Below, in pieces: positions 35,537 through 48,606 of a stretch of 64,000 nt of DNA. Below the pieces are notes generated by a model, which did not search any database, was not told the origin of the DNA, and saw nothing but the letters and a program-made list of their open reading frames with translations. A program made the position numbers and the translations under genes. Origin of the DNA: Salminus brasiliensis (Eukaryota; Chordata; Actinopteri; Characiformes; Bryconidae); assembly GCF_030463535.1 (NCBI RefSeq), contig NC_132888.1:24331269-24395268 (forward strand). Direction: 5' to 3'. Within the stretch, counting starts at the first letter, position 1. The number at the start of each line of letters is the position of its first letter.

Positions 35537-38500
35537 GCTTACGGCCATTCCACCCTTAGAACGCCTGCTCTCGTCTGATCTCAGAAGCTATCTAGGGTTG
35601 GGCCTGGTTAGTACTTGAATGGGAGACTGAATGGGAATACCAGGTGTTGTAAGCTTTTCCAGTCCTGCAAACAATTAAAGCTTACATTTCCATGTTATTT
35701 ACATCTTTTGCACAAATTTGTAGTTGAAACTCTTTTGTGTTGTAAATTTTTATGTGTTGAAACTGAATGCTTTTTCTTGGTTTTGAACAAATATGGTCTT
35801 ATCTATGAAATTTGAATCCTCTAGTTTGCAAGGTTCTTCTGCTTACGGCCATTCCACCCTTAGAACGCCTGATCTCGTCTGATCTCAGAAGCTACCTAGG
35901 GTTGGGCCTGGTTAGTACATGAATGGGAGACTGTGTGGGAATATCAGGTGTTGTAAGCTTTTTCAATCCTGCAAAAAAAGAAAGCTTACATTTCCATGTT
36001 ATTTACATCTTTTGCACAAATTTGTAGTTGAAACTCTTTTGTGTTGTAAATGTTGATGTGTTAAAATGGAATGCTTTTTCTTGGTTTTAAACAAAAATGG
36101 TCTTATCTATGAAATTTGAATCCTCTAGTTTGCAAGGTTCTTCTGCTTACGGCCATTCCACCCTTAGAACGCCTCATCTCGTCTGCTCTCAGAAGCTACC
36201 TAGGGTTGGGCCTGGTTAGTACTTGAATGGGAGACTGTTTGGGAATACCAGGTGTTGTAAGCTTTTCCAGTCCTGCAAACAATTAAAGCTTACATTTCCA
36301 TGTTATTTAAATCTTTTCCACAAATTTGTAGTTGAAACTCTTTTGTGTTGTAAATTTTGATGTGTTGAAATGGAATGCTTTTTCTTGGTTTTGAACAAAT
36401 ATGGTCTTATCTATGAAATTTGAATCCTCTAGTTTGCAAGGTTCTTCTGCTTACGGCCATTCCACCCTTAGAACGCCTGATCTCGTCTGATCTCAGAAGC
36501 TACCTCGGGTTGGGCCTGGTTAGTACTTGGATGGGAGACTGAATGGGAATACCAGGTGTTGTAAGCTTTTCCAGTCCTGCAAACAATTAAACCTTGCATT
36601 TCCATGTTATTTACATATTTTGCACAAATTTGTAGTTGAAACTCTTTTGTGTTGTAAATGTTGATGTGTTAAAATGGAATGCTTTTTCTTGATTTTGAAC
36701 AAATATGGTCTTAGCTATGAAATTTGAATCCTCTAGTTTGCAAGGTTCTACTGCTTACGGCCATTCCACCCTTAGATCGCCTGATCTCGTCTGATCTCAG
36801 AAGCTACCTAGGGTTGGGCCTGGTTAGTACTTGAATGGGAGACTGTCTGGGAATACCAGGTGTTGTAAGCTTTTCCAGTCCTGCAAACAATTAAAGCTTA
36901 CATTTCCATGTTATTTACATCTTTTGCACAAATTTGTAGTTGAAACTCTTTTGTGTTGTAAATTTTGATGTGTTGAAATGGAATGCTTTTTCTTGGTTTT
37001 GAACAAATATGGTCTTATCTATGAAATTTGAATCCTCTAGTTTGCAAGGTTCTTCTGCTTACGGCCATTCCACCCTTAGAATGCCTGATCTTGTATGATC
37101 TCAGAAGCTACCTAGGGTTGGGCCTGGTTAGTACTTAAATGGGAGACTGAATGGAAATACCAGGTGTTGTAAGCTTTTTCAATCCTGCAAACAAAGAAAG
37201 CTTACATTTCCATTTTTTTTTCATCTTTTGCACAAATTTGTATTTGAAACTCTTTTGTGTTGTAAATGTTGATGTGTTGAAATGGAATGCTTTTTCTTGA
37301 TTTTAAACAAATATGGTCTTAGCTATGAAATTTGAATCCTCTAGTTTGCAAGGTTCTTCTGCTTACGGCCATTCCACCCTTAGAACGCCTGATCTCGTCT
37401 GCTCTCAGAAGCTACCTAGGGTTGGGCCTGGTTAGTACTTGAATGGGAGACTGAATGGGAATACCAGGTGTTGTAAGCTTTTCCAGTCCTGCAAACAATT
37501 AAAGCTTACATTTCCATGTTATTTACATATTTTGCACAAATTTGTAGTTGAAACTCTTTTGTGTTGTAAATGTTGATGTGTTAAAATGGAATGCTTTTTC
37601 TTGATTTTGAACAAATATGGTCTTAGCTATGAAATTTGAATCCTCTAGTTTGCAAGGTTCTTCTGCTTACGGCCATGCCACCCTTAGATCGCCTGATCTC
37701 GTCTGATCTCAGAAGCTACCTCGGGTTGGGCCTGGTTAGTACTTGAATGGGAGACTGTCTGGGAATACCAGGTGTTGTAAGCTTTTCAATCCTGCAAAAA
37801 ATGAAAGCTTACATTTCCATGTTATTTACATCTTTTGCACAAATTTGTAGTTGAAACTCTTTTGTGTTGTAAATGTTGATGTGTTAAAATGGAATGCTTT
37901 TTCTTGATTTTGAACAAATATGGTCTTAGCTATGAAATTTGAATCCTCTAGTTTGCAAGGTTCTTCTGGTTACAGCCATTCCACCCTTAGATCGCCTGAT
38001 CTCGTCTGATCTCAGAAGCTACCTAGGGTTGGGCCTGGTTAGTACTTGAATGGGAGACAGTCTGGGAATACCAGGTGTTGTAAGCTTTTCCAGTCCTGCA
38101 AACAATTAAAGCTTACATTTCCATGTTATTTACATCTTTTGCACAAATTTGTAGTTGAAACTCTTTTGTGTTGTAAATTTTGATGTGTTGAAATGGAATG
38201 CTTTTTCTTGGTTTTGAACAAATATGATCTTAGCTATGAAATTTGAATCCTCTAGTTTGCAAGGTTCTTCTGCTTAAGGCCATTCCACCCTTAGAATGCC
38301 TGATCTTGTCTGATCTCAGAAGCTACCTAGGGTTGGGCCTGGTTAGTACTTGAATGGGAGACTGTCTGGGAATACCAGGTGTTGTAAGCTTTTCCAGTCC
38401 TGCAAACAATTAAAGCTTCCATTTCCATGTTATTTACATCTTTTGCACAAATTTGTAGTTGAAACTCTTTTGTGTTGTAAATTTTGATGTGTTGAAATGG

Positions 38501-39487
38501 AATGCTTTTTCTTGGTTTTGAACAAATATGGTCTTATCTATGAAATTTGAATCCTCTAGTTTGCAAGGTTCTTCTGCTTAAGGCCATTCCACCCTTAGAA
38601 TGCCTGATCTTGTCTGATCTCAGAAGCTAGCTAGGTTTGGGCCTGGTTAGTACTTGAATGGGAGACTAAATGGGAATACCAGGTGTTGTAAGCTTTTTCA
38701 ATCCTGCAAACAATTAAAGCTTACATTTCCATGTTATTTACATCTTTTGCACAAATTTGTAGTTGAAACTCTTTTGTGTTGTAAATTTTGATGTGTTGAA
38801 ATGGAATGCTTTTTCTTGGTTTTGAACAAATATGGTCTTATCTATGAAATTTGAATCCTCTAGTTTGCAAGGTTCTTCTGCTTAAGGCCATTCCACCCTT
38901 AGAATGCCTGATCTTGTCTGATCTCAGAAGCTAGCTAGGTTTGGGCCTGGTTAGTACTTGAATGGGAGACTAAATGGGAATACCAGGTGTTGTAAGCTTT
39001 TTCAATCCTGCAAACAAAGAAAGCTTACATTTCCATGTTATTTACATCTTTTGCACAAATTTGTAGTTGAAACTCTTTTGTGTTGTAAATGTTGATGTGT
39101 TAAAATGGAATGCTTTTTCTTGGTTTTGAACAAATATGGTCTTAGCTATGAAATTTGAATCCTCTAGTTTGCAAGGTTCTTCTGCTTACGGCCATTCCAC
39201 CCTTAGATCGCCTGATCTAGTCTGATCTCAGAAGCTATCTAGGGTTGGGCCTGGTTAGTACTTGAATGGGAGACTGTCTGGGAATACCAGGTGTTGTAAG
39301 CTTTTCCAGTCCTGCAAACAATTAAAGCTTACATTTCCATGTTATTTACATCTTTTGCACAAATTTGTAGTTGAAACTCTTTTGTGTTGTAAATTTTGAT
39401 GTGTTGAAATGGAATGCTTTTTCTTGGTTTTGAACAAATATGGTCTTATCTATGAAATTTCAATCCTCTAGTTTGCAAGGTTCTTCT
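35537..39487 (+). repeat. 13-unit superblock, copy 2 (3951 bp)
   Basis: Units 117-129 repeat the order of 30978-35536. They share the single-base deletion in the terminator run (GCTTTTCAATCC at 33222 and 37781) and most rare substitutions. Unit 127 replaces units 112-114 of copy 1. A third copy seems to begin at 39488 (CTGCTCTCG) but soon departs. A shortened, older-looking version precedes copy 1 at 29459-30977. Confidence 0.88.
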
Positions 39488-40666
39488 GCTTACGGCCATT
39501 CCACCCTTAGAACGCCTGCTCTCGTCTGATCTCAGAAGCTACCTAGGGTTGGGCCTGGTTAGTACTTGAATGGGAGACTGAATGGGAATACCAGGTGTTG
39601 TAAGCTTTTCCAGTCCTGCAAACAATTAAAGCTTACATTTCCATGTTATTTACATCTTTTGCACAAATTTGTAGTTGAAACTCTTTTGTGTTGTAAATTT
39701 TGATGTGTTGAAACGGAATGCTTTTTCTTGGTTTTGAACAAATATGGTCTTATCTATGAAATTTGAATCCTCTAGTTTGCAAGGTTCTTCTGCTTACGGC
39801 CATTCCACCCTTAGAACGCCTGATCTCGTCTGATCTCAGAAGCTACCTAGGGTTGGGCCTGGTTAGTACATGAATGGGAGACTGTGTGGGAATACCAGGT
39901 GTTGTAAGCTTTTTCAATCCTGCAAACAAAGAAAGCTTACATTTCCATGTTATTTACATCTTTTGCACAAATTTGTAGTTGAAACTCTTTTGTGTTGTAA
40001 ATGTTGATGTGTTAAAATGGAATGCTTTTTCTTGGTTTTAAACAAATATGGTCTTATCTATGAAATTTGAATCCTCTAGTTTGCAAGGTTCTTCTGCTTA
40101 CGGCCATTCCACCCTTAGATCGCCTGATCTCGTCTGATCTCAGAAGCTACCTAGGGTTGGGCCTGGTTAGTACATGAATGGGAGACTGTGTGGGAATACC
40201 AGGTGTTGTAAGCTTTTCCAGTCCTGCAAACAATTAAAGCTTACATTTCCATGTTATTTACATCTTTTGCACAAATTTGTAGTTGAAACTCTTTTGTGTT
40301 GTAAATGTTGATGTGTTGAAATGGAATGCTTTTTCTTGGTTTTGAACAAATATGGTCTTAGCTATGAAATTTGAATCCTCTAGTTTGCAAGGTTCTTCTG
40401 CTTACGGCCATTCCACCCTTAGAACGCCTGATCTCGTCTGATCTCAGAAGCTACCTAGGGTTGGGCCTGGTTAGTACTTGAATGGAAGACTGAATGGGAA
40501 TACCAGGTGTTGTAAGCTTTTCCAGTCCTGCAAACAATTAAAGCTTACATTTCCATGTTATTTACATATTTTGCACAAATTTGTAGTTGAAACTCTTTTG
40601 TGTTGTAAATTTTGATGTGTTGAAATAGAATGCTTTTTCTTGATTTTGAACAAATATGGTCTTATC

Positions 40667-40673
40667 TATAAAA
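40667..40673 (+). promoter_or_regulatory. TATAAAA motif 37-31 bp before unit 134
   Basis: The array-wide TATGAAA at this position is changed to TATAAAA by one G-to-A difference. It is linked to GAAATAGAATGC and GAATCTTCTAG, and to GCTCACGGCC and ATTCTACCC in the gene that follows (40704). TATA-like elements near -30 help RNA polymerase III initiate on some animal 5S genes; a role here is only possible. Confidence 0.4.
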
Positions 40674-41578
40674 TTTGAATCTTCTAGTTTGCAAGGTTCT
40701 TCTGCTCACGGCCATTCTACCCTTAGAATGCCTGATCTTGTCTGATCTCAGAAGCTACCTAGGGTTGGGCCTGGTTAGTACTTGAATGGGAGACTGAATG
40801 GGAATACCAGGTGTTGTAAGCTTTTTCAATCCTGCAAACAAAGAAAACTTACATTTCCATGTTATTTACATCTTTTGCAGAAATTTGTAGTTGAAACTCT
40901 TTTGTGTTGTAAATGTTGATGTGTTAAAATGGAATGCTTTTTCTTGATTTTGAACAAATATGGTCTTAGCTATGAAATTTGAATCCTCTAGTTTGCAAGG
41001 TTCTTCTGCTTGCGGCCATTCCACCCTTAGATCGCCTGATCTCGTCTGATCTCAGAAGCTACCTAGGGTTGGGCCTGGTTAGTACTTGAATGGGAGACTG
41101 TCTGGGAATACCAGGTGTTGTAAGCTTTTCCAGTCCTGCAAACAATTAAAGCTTACATTTTCATGTTATTTACATCTTTTGCACAAATTTGTAGTTGAAA
41201 CTCTTTTGTGTTGTAAATTTTGATGTGTTGAAATGGAATGCTTTTTCTTGGTTTTGAACAAATATGGTCTTAGCTATGAAATTTGAATCCTCTAGTTTGC
41301 AAGGTTCTTCTGCTTACGGCCATTCCACCCTTAGATCGCTTGATCTCGTCTGATCTCAGAAGCTACTTAGGGTTGGGCCTGGTTAGTGCTTGAATGGGAG
41401 ACTGTCTGGGAATACCAGGTGTTGTAAGCTTTTCCAGTCCTGCAAACAATTAAAGCTTACATTTCCATGTTATTTACATCTTTTGCACAAATTTGTAGTT
41501 GAAACTCTTTTGTGTTGTAAATTTTGATGTGTTGAAATAGAATGCTTTTTCTTGGTTTTGAACAAATATGGTCTTATC

Positions 41579-41585
41579 TATAAAA
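41579..41585 (+). promoter_or_regulatory. TATAAAA motif before unit 137
   Basis: This is the same linked variant, again 37-31 bp before the gene at 41616. That gene keeps GCTTACGGCC but has ATTCTACCC. Confidence 0.4.
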
Positions 41586-42793
41586 TTTGAATCTTCTAGT
41601 TTGCAAGGTTCTTCTGCTTACGGCCATTCTACCCTTAGAATGCCTGATCTTGTCTGATATCAGAAGCTACCTAGGGTTGGGCCTGGTTAGTACTTGAATG
41701 GGAGACTGAATGGGAATACCAGGTGTTGTAAGCTTTTTCAATCCTGCAAACAAAGAAAGCTTACATTTCCATGTTATTTACATCTTTTGCACAAATTTGT
41801 ATTTGAAACTCTTTTGTGTTGTAAATGTTGATGTGTTGAAATGGAATGCTTTTTCTTGATTTTGAACAAATATGGTCTTAGCTATGAAATTTGAATCCTC
41901 TAGTTTGCAAGGTTCTTCTGCTTACGGCCATTCCACCCTTAGATCGCCTGATCTCGTCTGATCTCAGAAGCTACCTAGGGTTGGGCCTGGTTAGTACTTG
42001 AATGGGAGACTGTCTGGGAATACCAGGTGTTGTAAGCTTTTCCAGTCCTGCAAACAATTAAAGCTTACATTTCCATGTTATTTACATCTTTTGCACAAAT
42101 TTGTAGTTGAAACTCTTTTGTGTTGTAAATGTTGATGTGTTAAAATGGAATGCTTTTTCTTGGTTTTGAACAAATATGGTCTTAGCTATGAAATTTGAAT
42201 CCTCTAGTTTGCAAGGTTCTTCTGCTTACGGCCATTCCACCCTTAGAACGCCTGATCTCGTCTGATCTCAGAAGCTACCTAGGGTTGGGCCTGGTTAGTA
42301 CTTGAATGGAAGACTGAATGGGAATACCAGGTGTTGTAAGCTTTTCCAGTCCTGCAAACAATTAAAGCTTACATTTCCATGTTATTTACATATTTTGCAC
42401 AAATTTGTAGTTGAAACTCTTTTGTGTTGTAAATGTTGATGTGTTAAAATGGAATGCTTTTTCTTGGTTTTGAACAAATATGGTCTTAGCTATGAAATTT
42501 GAATCCTCTAGTTTGCAAGGTTCTTCTGCTTACGGCCATTCCACCCTTAGATCGCCTGATCTCGTCTGATCTCAGAAGCTAGCTAGGGTTGGGCCTGGTT
42601 AGTACTTGAATGGGAGACTGTCTGGGAATACCAGGTGTTGTAAGCTTTTCCAGTCCTGCAAACAATTAAAGCTTACATTTCCATTTATTTACATCTTTTG
42701 CACAAATTTGTAGTTGAAACTCTTTTGTGTTGTAAATTTTGATGTGTTGAAATAGAATGCTTTTTCTTGATTTTGAGCAAATATGGTCTTATC

Positions 42794-42800
42794 TATAAAA
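42794..42800 (+). promoter_or_regulatory. TATAAAA motif before unit 141
   Basis: This is the same variant at -37 to -31 of the gene at 42831. The spacer also carries TTTTGAGCAAA and the one-base deletion near 42684, so this unit is 303 bp long. Confidence 0.4.
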
Positions 42801-42830
42801 TTTGAATCTTCTAGTTTGCAAGGTTCTTCT

Positions 42831-45800
42831 GCTCACGGCCATTCTACCCTTAGAATGCCTGATCTTGTCTGATCTCAGAAGCTACCTAGGGTTGGGCCTG
42901 GTTAGTACTTGAATGGAAGACTGAATGGGAATACCAGGTGTTGTAAGCTTTTTCAATCCTGCAAACAAAGAAAACTTACATTTCCATGTTATTTACATCT
43001 TTTGCACAAATTTGTAGTTGAAACTCTTTTGTGTTGTAAATGTTGATGTGTTAAAATGGAATGCTTTTTCTTGATTTTGAACAAATATGGTCTTAGCTAT
43101 GAAATTTGAATCCTCTAGTTTGCAAGGTTCTTCTGCTTACGGCCATTCCACCCTTAGATCGCCTGATCTTGTCTGATCTCAGAAGCTACCTAGGGTTGGG
43201 CCTGGTTAGTACTTGAATGGGAGACTGTCTGGGAATACCAGGTGTTGTAAGCTTTTCCAGTCCTGCAAACAATTAAAGCTTACATTTCCATGTTATTTAC
43301 ATCTTTTCCACAAATTTGTAGTTGAAACTCTTTTGTGTTGTAAATTTTGATGTGTTGAAATGGAATGCTTTTTCTTGGTTTTGAACAAATATGGTCTTAT
43401 CTATGAAATTTGAATCCTCTAGTTTGCAAGGTTCTTCTGCTTACGGCCATTCCACCCTTAGAATGCCTGATCTTGTCTGATCTCAGAAGCTACCTAGGGG
43501 TGGGCCTGGTTAGTACTTAAATGGGAGACTGAATGGGAATACCAGGTGTTGTAAGCTTTTTCAATCCTGCAAACAAAGAAAGCTTACATTTCCATTTTTT
43601 TTTCATCTTTTGCACAAATTTGTATTTGAAACTCTTTTGTGTTGTAAATGTTGATGTGTTGAAATGGAATGCTTTTTCTTGATTTTGAACAAATATGGTC
43701 TTAGCTATGAAATTTGAATCCTCTAGTTTGCAAGGTTCTTCTGCTTACGGCCATTCCACCCTTAGAACGCCTGATCTCGTCTGATCTCGGAAGCTACCTA
43801 GGGTTGGGCCTGGTTAGTACTTGAATGGGAGACTGAATGGGAATACCAGGTGTTGTAAGCTTTTCCAGTCCTGCAAACAATTAAAGCTTACATTTCCATG
43901 TTATTTACATATTTTGCACAAATTTGTAGTTGAAACTCTTTTGTGTTGTAAATGTTGATGTGTTAAAATGGAATGCTTTTTCTTGATTTTGAACAAATAT
44001 TGTCTTAGCTATGAAATTTGAATCCTCTAGTTTGCAAGGTTCTTCTGCTTACGGCCATTCCACCCTTAGATCGCCTGATCTCGTCTGATCTCAGAAGCTA
44101 GCTAGGGTTGGGCCTGGTTAGTACTTGAATGGGAGACTGTCTGGGAATACCAGGTGTTGTAAGCTTTTCCAGTCCTGCAAACAATTAAAGCTTACATTTC
44201 CATGTTATTTACATCTTTTGCACAAATTTGTAGTTGAAACTCTTTTGTGTTGTAAATGTTGATGTGTTAAAATGGAATGCTTTTTCTTGGTTTTGAACAA
44301 ATATGGTCTTAGCTATGAAATTTGAATCCTCTAGTTTGCAAGGTTCTTCTGCTTACGGCCATTCCACCCTTAGATCGCCTGATCTCGTCTGATCTCAGAA
44401 GCTACCTAGGGTTGGGCCTGGTTAGTACTTGAATGGGAGACTGAATGGGAATACCAGGTGTTGTAAGCTTTTCCAGTCCTGCAAACAATTAAAGCTTACA
44501 TTTCCATGTTATTTACATCTTTTGCACAAATTTGTAGTTGAAACTCTTTTGTGTTGTAAATGTTGATGTGTTAAAATAGAATGCTTTTTCTTGGTTTTTA
44601 ACAAATATGGTCTTATCTATAAAATTTGAATCTTCTAGTTTGCAAGGTTCTTCTGCTTACGGCCATTCTACCCTTAGAATGCCTGATCTTGTCTGATCTC
44701 AGAAGCTACCTAGGGTTGGGCCTGGTTAGTACTTGAATGGGAGACTGAATGAGAATACCAGGTGTTGTAAGCTTTTCCAGTCCTGCAAACAATTAAAGCT
44801 TACATTTCCATGTTATTTACATCTTTTGCACAAATTTGTAGTTGAAACTCTTTTGTGTTGTAAATTTTGATGTGTTGAAATGGAATGCTTTTTCTTGGTT
44901 TTGAACAAATATGGTCTTATCTATGAAATTTGAATCCTCTAATTTGCAAGGTTCTTCTGCTTACGGCCATTCCACCCTTAGAATGCCTGATCTTGTCTGA
45001 TCTCAGAAGCTACCTAGGGTTGGGCCTGGTTAGTACTTGAATGGGAGACTGAATGGGAATACCAGGTGTTGTAAGCTTTATCAATCCTGCAAACAAAGAA
45101 AGCTTACATTTCCATGTTATTTACATCTTTTGCACAAATTTGTAGTTGAAACTCTTTTGTGTTGTAAATGTTGATGTGTTAAAATGGAATGCTTTTTCTT
45201 GGTTTTGAACAAATATGGTCTTAGCTATGAAATTTGAATCCTCTAGTTTGCAAAGTTCTTCTGCTTACGGCCATTCCACCCTTAGATCGCCTGATCTCGT
45301 CTGATCTCAGAAGCTATCTAGGGTTGGGCCTGGTTAGTACTTGAATGGGAGACTGGATGGGAATACCAGATGTTGTAAGCTTTTCCAGTCCTGCAAACAA
45401 TTAAAGCTTACATTTCCATGTTATTTACATCTTTTGCACAAATTTGTAGTTGAAACTCTTTTGTGTTGTAAATTTTGATGTGTTGAAATGGAATGGTTAT
45501 TCTTGGTTTTGAACAAATATGGTCTTATCTATGAAATTTGAATCCTCTAGTTTGCAAGGTTCTTCTGCTTACGGCCATTCCACCCTTAGAATGCCTGATC
45601 TTGTCTGATCTCAGAAGCTACCTAGGGTTGGGCCTGGTTAGTACTTGAATGGAAGACTGAATGGGAATACCAGGTGTTGTAAGCTTTTTCAATCCTGCAA
45701 ACAAAGAAAACTTACATTTCCATGTTATTTACATCTTTTGCACAAATTTGTAGTTGAAACTCTTTTGTGTTGTAAATGTTGATGTGTTAAAATGGAATGC

Positions 45801-47390
45801 TTTTTCTTGATTTTGAACAAATATGGTCTTAGCTATGAAATTTGAATCCTCTAGTTTGCAAGGTTCTTCTGCTTACGGCCATTCCACCCTTAGATCGCCT
45901 GATCTTGTCTGATCTCAGAAGCTACCTAGGGTTGGGCCTGGTTAGTACTTGAATGGGAGACTGTCTGGGAATACCAGGTGTTGTAAGCTTTTCCAGTCCT
46001 GCAAACAATTAAAGCTTACATTTCCATGTTATTTACATCTTTTCCACAAATTTGTAGTTGAAACTCTTTTGTGTTGTAAATTTTGATGTGTTGAAATGGA
46101 ATGCTTTTTCTTGGTTTTGAACAAATATGGTCTTATCTATGAAATTTGAATCCTCTAGTTTGCAAGGTTCTTCTGCTTACGGCCATTCCACCCTTAGAAT
46201 GCCTGATCTTGTCTGATCTCAGAAGCTACCTAGGGGTGGGCCTGGTTAGTACTTAAATGGGAGACTGAATGGGAATACCAGGTGTTGCAAGCTTTTTCAA
46301 TCCTGCAAACAAAGAAAGCTTACATTTCCATTTTTTTTTCATCTTTTGCACAAATTTGTATTTGAAACTCTTTTGTGTTGTAAATGTTCATGTGTTGAAA
46401 TGGAATGCTTTTTCTTGATTTTGAACAAATATGGTCTTAGCTATGAAATTTGAATCCTCTAGTTTGCAAGGTTCTTCTGCTTACGGCCATTCCACCCTTA
46501 GAACGCCTGATCTCGTCTGATCTCGGAAGCTACCTAGGGTTGGGCCTGGTTAGTACTTGAATGGGAGACTGAATGGGAATACCAGGTGTTGTAAGCTTTT
46601 CCAGTCCTGCAAACAATTAAAGCTTACATTTCCATGTTATTTACATATTTTGCACAAATTTGTAGTTGAAACTCTTTTGTGTTGTAAATGTTGATGTGTT
46701 AAAATGGAATGCTTTTTCTTGATTTTGAACAAATATTGTCTTAGCTATGAAATTTGAATCCTCTAGTTTGCAAGGTTCTTCTGCTTACGGCCATTCCACC
46801 CTTAGATCGCCTGATCTCGTCTGATCTCAGAAGCTAGCTCGGGTTGGGCCTGGTTAGTACTTGAATGGGAGACTGTCTGGGAATACCAGGTGTTGTAAGC
46901 TTTTCCAGTCCTGCAAACAATTAAAGCTTACATTTCCATGTTATTTACATCTTTTGCACAAATTTGTAGTTGAAACTCTTTTGTGTTGTAAATGTTGATG
47001 TGTTAAAATGGAATGCTTTTTCTTGGTTTTGAACAAATATGGTCTTAGCTATGAAATTTGAATCCTCTAGTTTGCAAGGTTCTTCTGCTTACGGCCATTC
47101 CACCCTTAGATCGCCTGATCTCGTTTGATCTCAGAAGCTACCTAGGGTTGGGCCTGGTTAGTACTTGAATGGGAGACTGAATGGGAATACCAGGTGTTGT
47201 AAGCTTTTCCAGTCCTGCAAACAATTAAAGCTTACATTTCCATGTTATTTACATCTTTTGCACAAATTTGTAGTTGAAACTCTTTTGTGTTGTAAATGTT
47301 GATGTGTTAAAATAGAATGCTTTTTCTTGGTTTTGAACAAATATGGTCTTATCTATGAAATTTGAATCCTCTAATTTGCAAGGTTCTTCT
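42831..47390 (+). repeat. 9-unit-period duplication (units 141-146 and 150-155)
   Basis: Units 141-146 (42831-44654) recur as units 150-155 (45567-47390), 2736 bp apart. Shared markers are GAATGGAAGACTG, AAGAAAACTTAC, TTTTCCAC, CTAGGGGTGGG, the T9 tract, GATCTCGGAAGC and AATATTGTCTT. The interval between the copies (units 147-149) holds the last TATAAAA-preceded unit and a TTTATCAATCC pair. Confidence 0.82.
44618..44624 (+). promoter_or_regulatory. TATAAAA motif before unit 147
   Basis: This is the fourth and last TATAAAA unit, 37-31 bp before the gene at 44655. The linked AAAATAGAATGC occurs again at 47309, but there the motif has reverted to TATGAAA, which suggests recombination within the spacer. 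Confidence 0.4.
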
Positions 47391-48606
47391 GCTTACGGCC
47401 ATTCCACCCTTAGAATGCCTGATCTTGTCTGATCTCAGAAGCTACCTAGGGTTGGGCCTGGTTAGTACTTGAATGGGAGACTGAATGGGAATACCAGGTG
47501 TTGTAAGCTTTATCAATCCTGCAAACAAAGAAAGCTTACATTTCCATGTTATTTACATCTTTTGCACAAATTTGTAGTTGAAACTCTTTTGTGTTGTAAA
47601 TGTTGATGTGTTAAAATGGAATGCTTTTTCTTGGTTTTGAACAAATATGGTCTTAGCTATGAAATTTGAATCCTCTAGTTTGCAAGGTTCTTCTGCTTAC
47701 GGCCATTCCACCCTTAGATCGCCTGATCTCGTCTGATCTCAGAAGCTATCTAGGGTTGGGCCTGGTTAGTACTTGAATGGGAGACTGGATGGGAATACCA
47801 GATGTTGTAAGCTTTTCCAGTCCTGCAAACAATTAAAGCTTACATTTCCATGTTATTTACATCTTTTGCACAAATTTGTAGTTGAAACTCTTTTGTGTTG
47901 TAAATTTTGATGTGTTGAAATGGAATGCTTTTTCTTGGTTTTGAACAAATATGGTCTTATCTATGAAATTTGAATCCTCTAGTTTGCAAGGTTCTTCTGC
48001 TTACGGCCATTCCACCCTTAGAATGCCTGATCTTGTCTGATCTCAGAAGCTACCTAGGGTTGGGCCTGGTTAGTACTTGAATGGGAGACTGAATGGGAAT
48101 ACCAGGTGTTGTAAGCTTTATCAATCCTGCAAACAAAGAAAGCTTACATTTCCATGTTATTTACATCTTTTGCACAAATTTGTAGTTGAAACTCTTTTGT
48201 GTTGTAAATGTTGATGTGTTAAAATGGAATGCTTTTTCTTGGTTTTGAACAAATATGGTCTTAGCTATGAAATTTGAATCCTCTAGTTTGCAAGGTTCTT
48301 CTGCTTACGGCCATTCCACCCTTAGATCGCCTGATCTCGTCTGATCTCAGAAGCTATCTAGGGTTGGGCCTGGTTAGTACTTGAATGGGAGACTGGATGG
48401 GAATACCAGATGTTGTAAGCTTTTCCAGTCCTGCAAACAATTAAAGCTTACATTTCCATGTTATTTACATCTTTTGCACAAATTTGTAGTTGAAACTCTT
48501 TTGTGTTGTAAATTTTGATGTGTTGAAATGGAATGCTTTTTCTTGGTTTTGAACAAATATGGTCTTATCTATGAAATTTGAATCCTCTAGTTTGCAAGGT
48601 TCTTCT
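47391..48606 (+). repeat. 2-unit tandem duplication (units 156-157 and 158-159)
   Basis: Both pairs consist of an ATGCC gene with AGCTTTATCAATCC at its 3' end, followed by a CTATCTA/GGAT gene with ACCAGATGTTG. The same pair occurs at 44959-45566, making three copies. The TTTATC change interrupts the T5 run after the gene and leaves only T3 there. Confidence 0.82.

Noticed and set aside
35615-35815. An identical 66-codon open frame 4559 bp further on
   Set aside because: It is the same chance frame carried along by the 15-unit block duplication. Identity reflects recent DNA duplication, not protein conservation.
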